The translations under genes were made by a program, and so were the position numbers. Shown here in pieces: positions 18,263 through 28,348 of a stretch of 64,000 nt of DNA (position 1 is its first letter; each line of letters begins with the position of its first letter). The notes beneath the pieces are model-generated. The model searched no databases, was not told where the DNA came from, and saw only the letters and a list, made by a program, of their open reading frames with translations. The stretch comes from Dyadobacter crusticola DSM 16708 (GTDB lineage Bacteria; Bacteroidota; Bacteroidia; Cytophagales; Spirosomataceae). Location of the stretch: NCBI RefSeq assembly GCF_000701505.1, contig NZ_JNJB01000001.1, positions 372,001 through 436,000 on the forward strand, given 5' to 3'.

Positions 18263-20551
18263 CTATAACCATTTGTTCATGAAGTACCAGGCGAAGGGTG
18301 AGCTGATCAGAATGGCGATAGAAACCAGGGTAAGGAAATCTTTGGATAGCAGGGTTACAATGCTGGAAACTGATGCTCCGAGTACTTTGCGGACCCCTAC
18401 TTCTTTCATTCGCTGCTGCGCCATGAATGTAGCCAAGCCAAACAGCCCCAGGCAGGCGATGAAAATGGATAAACCGGCAAATGCCTGGTAAAGCAGGCTC
18501 ATTTGCCTTTCTTGTTTGTAAAAGTCGTCAATTGACTCGTCGAAAAACTGACCCTGGAAGGCTACCTCGGGAAATACTTTGCCGTAAATGCGCTCGATAT
18601 CCGCGACTGCTTTGGAGAGATTCTGCGTGCGGATTTTGATGCCTCCCCGCCAGTAAAACTGCTTCATAGGCGTGATAAGAATCGGGGTCATCGCCTCACG
18701 CGCCGAGCTGGCTTTGAAGTCTTTAACAACCCCTACGATCGGTTGCCACTTGCCGCCGCCGAGCCTGATATTTTTACCAATCACCGAAGCGGGATCTTTG
18801 ATGTTCAGCTTTTTCAGCAAAGTCTCATTCACAACGCAGGAACCTACCGAATCGCCGCGCTCGTAGGGCTTTCCGGCAACAAACTCGAGTCCGTATGTTT
18901 TGAAATAATCCTCATCGGCAAACTTGTTGAATATCTGAAATTCCTCGTCTTTGCCCCTGTTGCCGAACGCGAAGTTACCCGACCATTTGTTCTCAGACGA
19001 AGGCACATCGGAAGCAAAACTCACCGCATTGATCGCAGGATTTTGGAGCAATTCATTTTTAAAAGTTTGAAAACGGCTTCCGTAAGCATCATCGAGTGTA
19101 ACCGAGTACACACCTTCTTTGGTAAAGCCCAGATCCAGATTTTGCACGAATTCCATCTGTGTTATCGTCACGATTGTACCCACTATCAGAATTTGGGAAA
19201 CGCCGAACTGGATTACAATCAATGCTTTTTGAAGGGAAATACCGCCGATAGAACGCGTGGCTGCACGGCTCTTGATAGCCTCAATCGGCTTGAAGCCCGA
19301 CATGACAATGGCCGGATAAAATCCTGCAACAATACTGATAGCAAGAGAAAGCACTACCACAAATACCCAGATCCGGGGATTGCTGATGACCGGAAGGTCG
19401 GCGGGTACCTGAGATATTTTGCCAAGAAGCGGCATGCAAAGCGTCGCTAACACGACACCGAATGCAACCGAAAAGCTGACCACCAGAAAAGTCTCACTCA
19501 AAAACTGACTTACCAGTTCCTGACGGCTGCTTCCCAGCACTTTCCGCACACCCACTTCCATTGCCCTTCTCGCTGACTGTACGGTAGCGAGATTTACAAA
19601 GTTTACACAAGCCATGAAAATGATCAGTACCCCGATAATCACCAGCGTCCATAGTACTCCCCTGCTGGTTTGGTGATTCGAGAAGTTATGATAACGGTTG
19701 TCGTGATGCTGGTCGGCGAGTGGACTTAAAAGCAGCTTGATCCTGGAATTATCGTTCTTCTTGTTGTAATGCTTGACAGCGAATTTGGCTAGCAGGTTTT
19801 CAACTGACGCTACCGTCATGTTTTCAGGAAGGAGCACAAAGAGCTGATCGCTGCTGCTGGTGGTCCCCCAATTCTCGAAATCTCCGTGTCCAAAATGCAA
19901 TGGCTGCTGCCGCTTGCTCTCGTAAGATACCAGCATGTCTACGGGGAAGTCGGTGTTTACAGGCGGGTCGGCCAGTATGCCGCCGATCTGCATTACTACC
20001 TTGTTGTTGATCTTCAAATATTTGCCGACCGCTTCCTGCCAGCTGCCGAAGTATTTTTCGGCCCGCCGCTTCGACAGTACGATTACATTTGGATCCTTCA
20101 AAACTTCTTTTGATCCCGCGAGCCAGGCAAAATCGAAAACGTCAAAGAACTCCGGCTCCGTCATCAAGCCTTCATCCTCCTCTCTGAACTTCTGGCCCTG
20201 CGACTGATTGTTTGCATTTTTTCCCAAAACTGTAACCTGCGCGTCCATAGTACCATGTACGGGGACGATCTTGTCGAGCTGTGGCAAATCCACTTTCAAT
20301 GCAGCTGGAAAAGGTAATGGGTTGCCCGGGGAATAGTCCGTTTGTCCACTCGTATACTGCGTTTCCCTCACGATCCGGTAAATGCGGTCGTGCTTTGCGT
20401 GGAATTTATCAAATCCCGATTCATAATTATAGACCACGTACAGGAGCAGGCATGCAGCTACACCTACTGACAGGCCTAACACATTCAGGATCGTGTAGTT
20501 GCGATACCGCAGCAACGTGCGCAATGCAATTTTGAAATGATTGATTAACAT
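18263..20551 (-). CDS. ABC permease 4, truncated by a nonsense codon
   Basis: This is a 762-residue permease that ends FAWYFMNKWL, directly before the conserved pre-TM8 segment. The stop is TAG where permease 3 has CAG (glutamine), so the eighth helix and the C-terminal SLKSE tail are not made. Everything upstream is intact: MLINHFKIAL start, first loop RAMEVGVRKVLGS, second loop RMKEVGVRKVLGAS, and VVKDFKASSAREAMTP in the second periplasmic domain. Its closest relative here is permease 9, with which it shares an ADPPVxTxFP segment. Loss of TM8 probably disables it, unless the stop is read through. It lies 22 bp after permease 5, so it is in the same transcript. Confidence 0.87.
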   Translation of the reverse strand: MLINHFKIALRTLLRYRNYTILNVLGLSVGVAACLLLYVVYNYESGFDKFHAKHDRIYRIVRETQYTSGQTDYSPGNPLPFPAALKVDLPQLDKIVPVHGTMDAQVTVLGKNANNQSQGQKFREEDEGLMTEPEFFDVFDFAWLAGSKEVLKDPNVIVLSKRRAEKYFGSWQEAVGKYLKINNKVVMQIGGILADPPVNTDFPVDMLVSYESKRQQPLHFGHGDFENWGTTSSSDQLFVLLPENMTVASVENLLAKFAVKHYNKKNDNSRIKLLLSPLADQHHDNRYHNFSNHQTSRGVLWTLVIIGVLIIFMACVNFVNLATVQSARRAMEVGVRKVLGSSRQELVSQFLSETFLVVSFSVAFGVVLATLCMPLLGKISQVPADLPVISNPRIWVFVVVLSLAISIVAGFYPAIVMSGFKPIEAIKSRAATRSIGGISLQKALIVIQFGVSQILIVGTIVTITQMEFVQNLDLGFTKEGVYSVTLDDAYGSRFQTFKNELLQNPAINAVSFASDVPSSENKWSGNFAFGNRGKDEEFQIFNKFADEDYFKTYGLEFVAGKPYERGDSVGSCVVNETLLKKLNIKDPASVIGKNIRLGGGKWQPIVGVVKDFKASSAREAMTPILITPMKQFYWRGGIKIRTQNLSKAVADIERIYGKVFPEVAFQGQFFDESIDDFYKQERQMSLLYQAFAGLSIFIACLGLFGLATFMAQQRMKEVGVRKVLGASVSSIVTLLSKDFLTLVSIAILISSPFAWYFMNKWL

Positions 20552-20573
20552 GGTGAATTTGTTTTCTTGCTCG

Positions 20574-22946
20574 TTAGTCGCGCCTCAATGTATCGGCCGG
20601 GTTCATCAATGCTGCTCTGATGCTTTGAAAGCTGATCGTGATCAATGCAATTACAATGGCGGCCAGACTTGCTGTCAGATAGATCCAAACCGGGATTTGA
20701 ATGCGATAGGAAAAGTCTTCCAACCATTTTTCCATGAAATACCAGGCAACCGGCAGGGAAAAAACAATGGAAAGCAATACCAGTTTGATAAAATCCTTTG
20801 ACAACAAAGTGATAATACCAGCCACCGAAGCACCGAGCACCTTCCGGATGCCGATCTCTTTTGTGCGCGTCTCGGCCGTGAATGTCACCAGTCCGAAAAG
20901 CCCCATGCAGGCTATGAAAATGGCGACTCCGGTAAACAGCGAAAACATCTTCGACATGCGTACCTCCGTCTGAAAGGTTTCATTGAACGCGTCGTCGAGA
21001 AAGTAGTATTCGAATGGCTTGTTCAATTCATACTTCTTAAAGATTTGACCGATCGCTTCCACATTCGCTTTGATATCGGCTTTTGGATCGAGGCGGGCAT
21101 ACAGTACTCCGCTGGAATTGGAGTATTTTAGAATATTCGTAGTGTCGCTCATCACGTAAAGTCCAAGCCCGCGGATACCTTCCTGCGGTGAGTTGTAATG
21201 GAAGTTGCTGACGATACCGGCTATTTCATCCTTATCGCCGATTTTCTGCCCGACCGGATTGCCTTTTACGCCCAGTTCTTTGACCGCAGCTTCGTTCAGC
21301 AGCACATAGTTCCGGTTTTTATACGTACCCGGCTGAGGTGCTACTTTTAATTTCAAGCCCATTGTTTTTACGAAATTATTGTCGGCCACCATAGTGATCA
21401 GCCCTACATCTTTCCGGGTAGTGAAATTTTTCAGGAACCAGATATTATATCCTTTGAAAAGCCCCGAGTTAGTGGCCGAAACGCCATTGACCCCGGCGCG
21501 GTCGCGGATTTCATTCCGCAATGGAAAGTAGTTATTGGCAAGCGACTGCGTGATAGGAATAGCAAGCACCTGATCTTTATAGAGGCCGAGCTCTTTGTTT
21601 TGCAGGAATGTAAGCTGGTCTTTCACAACGAGGCTGCACACGATAAGCGTAATGGAAACTGTGAACTGAAAAACCATGAAAGTTTTCCTGACCGCAGCAC
21701 CACTTTGTCCGCGCGAAAAACGACCTTTCAGCACTTCCAAAGGCGCAAATCCCGACAGCACCAGCGCGGGGTAACTTCCCGCGACCATTGCAGTAACAAC
21801 CAGCAGCGCGACTAGGAAGGTCATGAACTGGGGCGATAGCAGGAATGCAGCATCTATATGCAGATCAAGCAGGTTATAAAAAGGCTGCATCAGCAGGTTG
21901 ACGAGCACGAAAGAGAGCAGGAATGCGATCGTACAAACCAGTACCGACTCCATGTAAAACTGTGCAACCAGGCCTTTTTTGCCGGCGCCGACTACCTTCC
22001 GGACACCCACTTCTTTCGCACGCAAGGTGGAGCGGGCTGTGGTGAGGCTCATGTAATTGAAGAGTGCCAGGAACAGGATCAGCAATGCGATACCTGCAAA
22101 AATCGGGATCATCTTGCCCGCTCCTACCCCTCCGAAATTGTTACCTAAATGGATAGTACTGAATTGATCTAGCACGTACTTCGAGTTTTTACTAAGAAAA
22201 TCGGCCGTACTGCTAAGCTTGCCTATCGCTTTTTCCACCTTGCCGACCGACGCTTCTGAATCAAGCAGGAGGTAAGTGGTGAAAACGCCCTCATTCTCAT
22301 AAAGATCTTTGTTTTGCGCGCTTAACTGCGGGAAACTAGCCGTGGAAGTAATGAAATCAAGGTCGAATGTAGAGTTGGAAGGCGCGTTTTCCATGATCCC
22401 GGTGATCTGCATGGGGTGTTTTCCATCGTATAAGAGCGTCTTTCCAACGGGATCTGCTGCGCCGAAATATTTTTGTGCTGCTCTTTCCGAGATTACCAGC
22501 GTAAAAGGCTTGTCAAGCGCGCGGGCTGTGCTTCCTTCTTTGAATTTGAATGAAAATACAGTAAAGAAAGAGGGATCGGCGAACAGGAAGTTCTCTTCAT
22601 AGAAAAGCTGGCCAGTAGCCGGTGACTTGATCACAACTTTCTCGTAAGACTCTTTAACGCGCACGAAATCCTTTACCTGCGTTTCCGTCGATTTCAATGC
22701 AGGACCAACGCGCTGATTGAAGCCAGTCATTTGAAGATCATTCCCGTCTATCTTAATCTGCGCCACGAGCCTGAATATCCGTTGATGGTTCGCATGAAAT
22801 CGATCAAAACTCAGCTCGTGCATGACGAAAATGAGGATCAAAACAGAAACCGCCATTCCCAAAGCCAGCCCGGCAATATTGATCACCGAGTAAGTTCTGT
22901 TATGTACCAGCGTCCGAAGCGCAATTTTCAGATAGTTTTTCAGCAT
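20574..22946 (-). CDS. ABC permease 5
   Basis: This is a 790-residue permease. The start is the ATG at 22946 (MLKNYLKIAL); the frame is open for 19 more codons upstream, but that extension is not family-like. The loops are RAKEVGVRKVVGA and RTKEIGIRKVLGAS. The second periplasmic domain carries IVSNFHYNSPQEGIRG, in which the usual KDFHF has become SNFHY. The tail is NPADTLRRD instead of NPVKSLKSE. It pairs with permease 3 by sequence (GVLYARLDPKADI). Only 22 bp separate it from permease 4, and a pyrimidine tract lies on its upstream side. Confidence 0.88.
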   Translation of the reverse strand: MLKNYLKIALRTLVHNRTYSVINIAGLALGMAVSVLILIFVMHELSFDRFHANHQRIFRLVAQIKIDGNDLQMTGFNQRVGPALKSTETQVKDFVRVKESYEKVVIKSPATGQLFYEENFLFADPSFFTVFSFKFKEGSTARALDKPFTLVISERAAQKYFGAADPVGKTLLYDGKHPMQITGIMENAPSNSTFDLDFITSTASFPQLSAQNKDLYENEGVFTTYLLLDSEASVGKVEKAIGKLSSTADFLSKNSKYVLDQFSTIHLGNNFGGVGAGKMIPIFAGIALLILFLALFNYMSLTTARSTLRAKEVGVRKVVGAGKKGLVAQFYMESVLVCTIAFLLSFVLVNLLMQPFYNLLDLHIDAAFLLSPQFMTFLVALLVVTAMVAGSYPALVLSGFAPLEVLKGRFSRGQSGAAVRKTFMVFQFTVSITLIVCSLVVKDQLTFLQNKELGLYKDQVLAIPITQSLANNYFPLRNEIRDRAGVNGVSATNSGLFKGYNIWFLKNFTTRKDVGLITMVADNNFVKTMGLKLKVAPQPGTYKNRNYVLLNEAAVKELGVKGNPVGQKIGDKDEIAGIVSNFHYNSPQEGIRGLGLYVMSDTTNILKYSNSSGVLYARLDPKADIKANVEAIGQIFKKYELNKPFEYYFLDDAFNETFQTEVRMSKMFSLFTGVAIFIACMGLFGLVTFTAETRTKEIGIRKVLGASVAGIITLLSKDFIKLVLLSIVFSLPVAWYFMEKWLEDFSYRIQIPVWIYLTASLAAIVIALITISFQSIRAALMNPADTLRRD

Positions 22947-23006
22947 AAAATATTGATTTCTTAGGATTAGGGCGAAGCAGAAGAATTGGAGTTTATAGAG
23001 CATTAT

Positions 23007-23037
23007 CCCTCCTCCTTCCTCCCTTTCCTCCTTCCTA
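23007..23037. repeat. Pyrimidine half of the hairpin repeat (copy 3)
   Basis: Only the pyrimidine arm (CCTCCTTCCTCCCTTTCCTC-like) is present between permeases 6 and 5. The purine partner is missing, so this copy cannot form the long stem seen elsewhere. Confidence 0.6.
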
Positions 23038-23045
23038 CATTCTTC

Positions 23046-25448
23046 TTACTCCGACTTCAAAGATTTAACCGGGTTCATTAATGCAGCTTTGATACTTTGA
23101 AAACTAATAGTCAGCAATGCAATCCCGACCGAGATGATAGCTGCGAAAATGAATACGCCAATGTGCATGTCGGTATGGTATGCAAAATCCTGCAGCCAGC
23201 TGTCCATTGCGTACCAGGCAATAGGCGAAGCGATCAGAATGGCGATTGTAACGAGTTTCAGAAAATCGTTGGAAAGCATGATGACCAGACTTGATACCGA
23301 TGCACCGAGCACTTTGCGGACACCGATTTCTTTGGTGCGCAGTTCGGCCATGAACATGGACAATCCCAACAACCCCATACACGAAATCAGGATGGCGATT
23401 CCTGCGAAGATACCAAAGAGCATTTGCTGGGTTTGCTCGCGGGCGTAAAGAGTACCAAAACGCTGATCGAGGAACTCGTAAGAAAAAGGCACCTCGGGAT
23501 ATTGTTGTTTCCACACCGTCTCGATGTGTGCGAGCGCTTGCTGCATATTGCCGCCCGAAATATGTACTGACATCCAGCCCAGTCTGTCGGGCTGACAGAA
23601 CATCACAATAGGTGCAACTTTCTGGTGCAGGGATTCGAAATGGTAATCTTTGGTGACGCCGATGATCTGTCCGCGGATTTCACCATATCCAAACCTGGCG
23701 CCGATTGCCTCCTGCGGGTTTTTCCAGCCCAATAATTTGACCGCTGTTTCATTGAGGACAAATGCATTGGTCCGGTCTGTCGGAAACTCGCGCGAAAAAT
23801 TCCTGCCGGCCGCCATTCCGATCTGGTATGTGGGAATAAAATCTTCATCTACGCTGAGCGACTTAATATTAATATCTGTCGGCGCCATTGAATCGCCCTT
23901 CATCACGTAAGCTTCCCACGAGTCGAGCAGCCGGCCTGAGGGAATCCGCGAAGAGCGTCCTACTTCAATGATATTGCTACCTGATTTCAATCTTTGCTTG
24001 ATACTCTCATAGTTGGTACTGGAATCACTCCCCGCCTGCAAAAGCACTACCTGATCTTTGGAATAACCCAGATTGTAATTCTGCACATAACGCATTTGAT
24101 TGTAAACAACGGTAGTACTCACAATCAGTACCACAGCAATGGAAAACTGCGTTACAACCAGGATTTGGCGCAGCTTCCCGTTTTTCAAGGCAGAAGAAAC
24201 TTTCCCCCTAAACACACTTAGCGGCTGGAAAGATGTCATGAAAAATGCGGGGTAACTGCCGGCTATCAGTCCGGTAAACAATGTAATGGAGATGAGCACC
24301 GAGAAGAAGACAGGATCCAGCAGTGCGGCAAATGTTAACTGCTTTTGAGTAAACTGGTTCAGCAAAGGCAGGCAAAGCGTAACGGTCACCAATGCAAAAA
24401 TGAGGGATATGGTTACCAGCAACATGGATTCGCTCAAAAATTGTCTGATCAGCTGGTGCCTTACCGCGCCGATCACTTTGCGCATTCCTACTTCCCTCGC
24501 TCTCGTCGCAGACTTGGCCGTAGCGAGGTTCATGTAATTAATGCAGGCTATCAGCAGGATGAAAAGCGCAATTGCCGAAAACAGGTACACATATTGGATA
24601 TCGCCGTTTGCTTCAATTTCCGAATCCAAATGTGAATGCAAATGGATGTCGGTCAGTTTCATCAGATCCAGCCGCGAGTAAGTGGAAGCGCGCGGATCAA
24701 TGTGTTTGTTCTGAAAAGCCGGGAATGCTTTTACGAGCTTCTGAGGGTTGTAGCCCGCAGGTAAAAGCAGGAAGGTAGAAAATGAATTGTTACCCCAGTT
24801 GGTCCTCAGGCCCTCGGCGCCGTAAATCCGGTCGTCATTTAAGGTTGAGAATGAAATCAGGAAATTGGGATGAAAATGAGACTGCGAAGGGAGCGGCTCG
24901 AAAACACCTGTGATGGTATAGTCAAGCTGATTATCCAGCCGGACGATCTTGCCTATCGGGTCTTCCTTGCCAAAATACTTTTCGGCCATTGGCCTGGAAA
25001 AAAGGATCGAAAATGGATTGGCAAGTGCATTGGCCGGGTTTCCCTGTTTCAATTGAAAACTAAAAACCTTGAAGAGATTTGCCTCGGCAGCGAATACGTC
25101 TTCTTCGTTAAAAGTCTTTTCCCCGTAACGTACATTGGCATTCACCTGAAGGAGCCTGACTACCTCTTCCACTTCGGGAAAATCCTGCTTCACGAGGGGC
25201 CCGAAAGGCGGCGCAGCGTGCCCCAGACGAAGCGATTCGGTCCCGTCTTTGGACAAAAACGTTCGCGAAAGGCGATAGATCCTGTCTGCATTCACATGAA
25301 AACGGTCATAGCTCAGCTCATCTTTTACATACAGCGAAAGCAGCAGGAAACAGCTAAGCCCAATGGTAATCCCGGCAATATTTATAAAGCTGAAAGCCTT
25401 ATGTTTAAGCAGATTACGAAGCGCGATTTTGAGGTAGTTCTGGATCAT
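23046..25448 (-). CDS. ABC permease 6
   Basis: This is an 800-residue permease with the conserved start MIQNYLKIAL. Landmarks are FAAEANLFKVFSF and YFGKEDPIGK in the first periplasmic domain, the loop RAREVGMRKVIGA, VTKDYHFESLHQKVAP in the second domain, and the loop RTKEIGVRKVLGAS. It ends NPVKSLKSE. The first half also has the DIHLHSHLDSEIEANGDI segment that precedes TM2 in permease 16. A long purine/pyrimidine hairpin separates it from permease 7 upstream. It belongs to the block running from permease 7 down to permease 3. Confidence 0.88.
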   Translation of the reverse strand: MIQNYLKIALRNLLKHKAFSFINIAGITIGLSCFLLLSLYVKDELSYDRFHVNADRIYRLSRTFLSKDGTESLRLGHAAPPFGPLVKQDFPEVEEVVRLLQVNANVRYGEKTFNEEDVFAAEANLFKVFSFQLKQGNPANALANPFSILFSRPMAEKYFGKEDPIGKIVRLDNQLDYTITGVFEPLPSQSHFHPNFLISFSTLNDDRIYGAEGLRTNWGNNSFSTFLLLPAGYNPQKLVKAFPAFQNKHIDPRASTYSRLDLMKLTDIHLHSHLDSEIEANGDIQYVYLFSAIALFILLIACINYMNLATAKSATRAREVGMRKVIGAVRHQLIRQFLSESMLLVTISLIFALVTVTLCLPLLNQFTQKQLTFAALLDPVFFSVLISITLFTGLIAGSYPAFFMTSFQPLSVFRGKVSSALKNGKLRQILVVTQFSIAVVLIVSTTVVYNQMRYVQNYNLGYSKDQVVLLQAGSDSSTNYESIKQRLKSGSNIIEVGRSSRIPSGRLLDSWEAYVMKGDSMAPTDINIKSLSVDEDFIPTYQIGMAAGRNFSREFPTDRTNAFVLNETAVKLLGWKNPQEAIGARFGYGEIRGQIIGVTKDYHFESLHQKVAPIVMFCQPDRLGWMSVHISGGNMQQALAHIETVWKQQYPEVPFSYEFLDQRFGTLYAREQTQQMLFGIFAGIAILISCMGLLGLSMFMAELRTKEIGVRKVLGASVSSLVIMLSNDFLKLVTIAILIASPIAWYAMDSWLQDFAYHTDMHIGVFIFAAIISVGIALLTISFQSIKAALMNPVKSLKSE

Positions 25449-25468
25449 TTTGTTGTTCGTTTAAAATT

Positions 25469-25615
25469 TGGAGGAAAGGGAGGATGGAAGAAAGGGAGGA
25501 TGGAGGAAAGGGAAGATGCGATGGATGCTTTTCAAACTCCTCCCTTTCATCGCCGTATTCCCCTTCGTCCCCTTACTCCCTTTCATCCCTTTCGTCCCCT
25601 TATTCCCTTTCATTC
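25469..25615. repeat. Purine/pyrimidine hairpin repeat (copy 4, longest)
   Basis: A purine arm of several GGAGGAAAGG units (25469-25520) and a pyrimidine arm (25539-25615) fill almost the whole spacer between permeases 7 and 6. The pyrimidine arm ends at the stop codon of permease 7. Confidence 0.75.
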
Positions 25616-28024
25616 CTAGCTCCCCAACGCCTTCACGGGGTTCATCAATGCGGCTTTGATACTTTGAAAACTGATGGTGATAAAGGTGATGATCATGGCG
25701 ATGATTCCTGCCAGCACGAAGACACCCATGTTGATCTGAATGCGATAGGCGAAATCTTTAAGCCACTCGCTCATGAAATACCAGGCTATTGGCGAGGCAA
25801 GTACGATGGCAATCACGATCAGCTTGATGAAGTCACGTGAAAGCAGCAGAACAATACTGGCCACCGATGCACCCAGCACTTTCCGCACTCCGATTTCCTT
25901 GGTACGCTGCTGTGAAATAAAGGCAATCAATGCGAACAGGCCCAGACAGGAAATGAGAATTGTTACCAAAGAAAACACTTGCAGGATTGTAGATACCTTG
26001 TTTTCGGCTGCGTACATTTCGTCAAATTCCTGGTCGAGGAAATGGTATTCAAACTGCCGGAGCGGGAAATTGGCTTTCCAGCTTTTTTCGAGCGTGGCAA
26101 TGGCATCGGAGGCTTTGCTGGCTGAAACTTTAACCAGCATTTTTCCAAAATAGCTGTATTCAGGCATGATCGCGATCGGACCTATTTTCTCGTGAAGCGA
26201 CCGGAAATGAAAATCTTGCGCCACCCCTTTGACTTTTCCATGCCGGCCATTCAAATTCACCAGTTTACCAATTGCGCTCTCGGCTGTCCACCCAAGCGCC
26301 TTCACTGCCGATTCATTTAAAATGAATGCGTAAGACCGCAGCTCGGTGCTATCCAGGCTGGCCTGGGCAACGTCGGCGTCACTGAAATTTTCCCCTGCAA
26401 CCAGCTTCATTCCCATTGTCGGCACAAAATCCTTTTCAACGGGTATTGCAGTAATGCTCATGTTGAAACCTGCCGGTTTATCGGCTGCCGTGATCGAGTA
26501 CCCGCCCTGCACATTGAGGGGCGAATCGTAAGAAGCGGTAACAGACTGGACAGTGGCATTATTCAGCAGCTCGCCTTTCATAGCCGCCAGCTTACCAGCC
26601 GATATGCCTGAGCTCATATCGAGGACAATGATCTGAGATGGGTTCAGGCCTAGATTTTTGGTTTGAATGTAGTTAAGCTGCTGATTGGCAATAATGGTGG
26701 CGATGATAAAGAGCATTGAAATGGTGAATTGAAAAACCACCAGAAAATTCCGCAGCCCGCCGCCTCCCGTGTGCGACAGCGGTACTCCTTTCAAAACCTT
26801 CACCGGCTCAAATCCAGAAAGTACCGCGGCAGGATACGCGCCCGACAGTAAGGTAACCAGCAGGATCAAAGAAAGAATGACGAGTTCAAAGCTGTAACCC
26901 GGCCAGACAGCCAGATCAAGCACTTTGCCGGTAAGATTGCTCAGCCCAGGCAGCAGCAAGATTGTGGCAAGCAATGCAAGAACTGTTGCTGCCAGCGTGA
27001 TAATGCCGCTTTCAAAAAGATGCTGACGAAACAATTGCATCCTTACAGCTCCGATTACTTTGCGCACTCCTACTTCCCGCGCCCGAACCGCTGAACGCGC
27101 GGTAACCAGATTGATGAAGTTAATGCAGGCAATCAGCAGGATCAGGATCGAAATGCCTGAAAGTATGTAAATGTATTTGTAATTCCCGACTGCTTCCGGG
27201 CCGTTTGTTGCTTTGGAATAGAGATGGATATCAGTGAGAGGTTCCAGTTCCAACCGCACTTTGAAGCCCTGATTTTGCGGGCTGTTCATGTTTTTGCTTA
27301 CATAACTATCAATTTTCGACTGCAATGCTTTCAGGTCGGCATTGGGCTTGGTCAGCACATAGGAAAAGTCGTTGGCCGAGTCGAATACCTCTGTTTTGGA
27401 GCGGGAAAGTGTACTGTAGCTGCCAACCCAGTTAAATTTAATGTGCGAATAAGAAGGTACATCTTTGATCACGCCCGTCACCTGTAATGTCAGCCGCTCG
27501 TCCATTTTGATGGACTTACCAATCGGACTTTCATTGCCGAAAATCTTCTTAGCGGTTGTCTCATCGATCACCACCGAATTAGGCGAAGACAATGCAGTAG
27601 CGGCATTTCCCTCTAGAAATGGAAACGAAAAAATGCCGAAGAAAGAAGAATCGGCAAATATTACTTTGCGCTCGTTGAAGGAAGCATTTTGGTATTGAAC
27701 AGAAACCGCGCCATTGCCGCTGTAAGGGTATATCCGGGCTGTTTTTTCTACTTCTTCAAACTCCCGGGCAAACAGCGGCGCGATCGCCGTGGGCGTCATC
27801 GCAATGTACTCCGCCGCTCCTTCGCCAGACTGATAAAATAAGGTAACCCGCGAGATCCGTTCTGCATTGGGTTGAAAACGATCATAACGCAGCTCATGCA
27901 GCACATAAGTGGCCAGCAAAAGGAAGCAGCTTATCCCGATTGCGAGACCGGTAATACTGATGAAAGAGTTCGTCTTGTATTTCCACAGACTGCGAAAAGC
28001 TATTTTGAGGTAGTTGCGAAGCAT
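25616..28024 (-). CDS. ABC permease 7
   Basis: This is an 802-residue permease that heads the block of permeases 7 to 3. It begins MLRNYLKIAF. The loops are RAREVGVRKVIGA and RTKEIGVRKVLGAS; the second periplasmic domain has VAQDFHFRSLHEKIGP. The C-terminus is NPVKALGS, shorter than the usual SLKSE. Upstream, the spacer to the divergent DUF4143 gene holds a TGGCATAACTTTG promoter-like segment and regulator site C. It therefore probably has its own regulated promoter that also serves the downstream permeases. Confidence 0.88.
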   Translation of the reverse strand: MLRNYLKIAFRSLWKYKTNSFISITGLAIGISCFLLLATYVLHELRYDRFQPNAERISRVTLFYQSGEGAAEYIAMTPTAIAPLFAREFEEVEKTARIYPYSGNGAVSVQYQNASFNERKVIFADSSFFGIFSFPFLEGNAATALSSPNSVVIDETTAKKIFGNESPIGKSIKMDERLTLQVTGVIKDVPSYSHIKFNWVGSYSTLSRSKTEVFDSANDFSYVLTKPNADLKALQSKIDSYVSKNMNSPQNQGFKVRLELEPLTDIHLYSKATNGPEAVGNYKYIYILSGISILILLIACINFINLVTARSAVRAREVGVRKVIGAVRMQLFRQHLFESGIITLAATVLALLATILLLPGLSNLTGKVLDLAVWPGYSFELVILSLILLVTLLSGAYPAAVLSGFEPVKVLKGVPLSHTGGGGLRNFLVVFQFTISMLFIIATIIANQQLNYIQTKNLGLNPSQIIVLDMSSGISAGKLAAMKGELLNNATVQSVTASYDSPLNVQGGYSITAADKPAGFNMSITAIPVEKDFVPTMGMKLVAGENFSDADVAQASLDSTELRSYAFILNESAVKALGWTAESAIGKLVNLNGRHGKVKGVAQDFHFRSLHEKIGPIAIMPEYSYFGKMLVKVSASKASDAIATLEKSWKANFPLRQFEYHFLDQEFDEMYAAENKVSTILQVFSLVTILISCLGLFALIAFISQQRTKEIGVRKVLGASVASIVLLLSRDFIKLIVIAIVLASPIAWYFMSEWLKDFAYRIQINMGVFVLAGIIAMIITFITISFQSIKAALMNPVKALGS

Positions 28025-28151
28025 GTTGGTTGGATTTGGCTGTTTGCTGTTTGCTGTTGGCTATTAGCCGTTGGGGTTGATTTGCTGGTAAATAACAAAG
28101 TTATGCCACTTATCTAAGTATCTATTTTACAATACGTTAATCCCGTGATCG

Positions 28152-28187
28152 CGTTCAAAAACGGACAGTTGTTCAGGGGGTTGAACA
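28152..28187. promoter_or_regulatory. Regulator site C upstream of permease 7
   Basis: CGTTCAAAAACGGACA (28152-28167) matches TGTYCR-N4-YGRACA at all but the first base. TGTTCA at 28170 and TGAACA at 28182 form a second inverted repeat with a 6-base spacer, so the second copy is less regular than at the other sites. It lies 43 bp upstream of the GTGGCAT box (28103-28109, minus strand). The genes on both sides diverge, so a terminator role is not needed here. Confidence 0.5.
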
Positions 28188-28268
28188 TTGGTTTGTTCAA
28201 GATGCTTTTTTACGCTTTTCTGTATTCTGGTGAGTCAATTGGTACATCAATATCAGTGCTGAACAATT

Positions 28269-28312
28269 TTATGCATTACCGATGAACATAATTGTGCATT
28301 AGTAATGCATAA
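28269..28312. promoter_or_regulatory. 11-bp inverted repeat upstream of the DUF4143 ATPase gene
   Basis: TTATGCATTAC (28269-28279) and GTAATGCATAA (28302-28312) form a perfect inverted repeat with a 22-bp spacer, just upstream of the TATATTTG element at 28341. The placement suggests an operator. No regulator can be assigned. Confidence 0.4.
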
Positions 28313-28340
28313 TCTTATATTTCGCTAGCGCATAAAAATG

Positions 28341-28348
28341 TATATTTG
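28341..28348 (+). promoter_or_regulatory. -7 element for the DUF4143 ATPase gene
   Basis: TATATTTG matches the Bacteroidota TAnnTTTG consensus exactly and lies 15 bases before the ATG at 28364, giving a very short leader. No clear -33 motif is visible. Confidence 0.45.
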
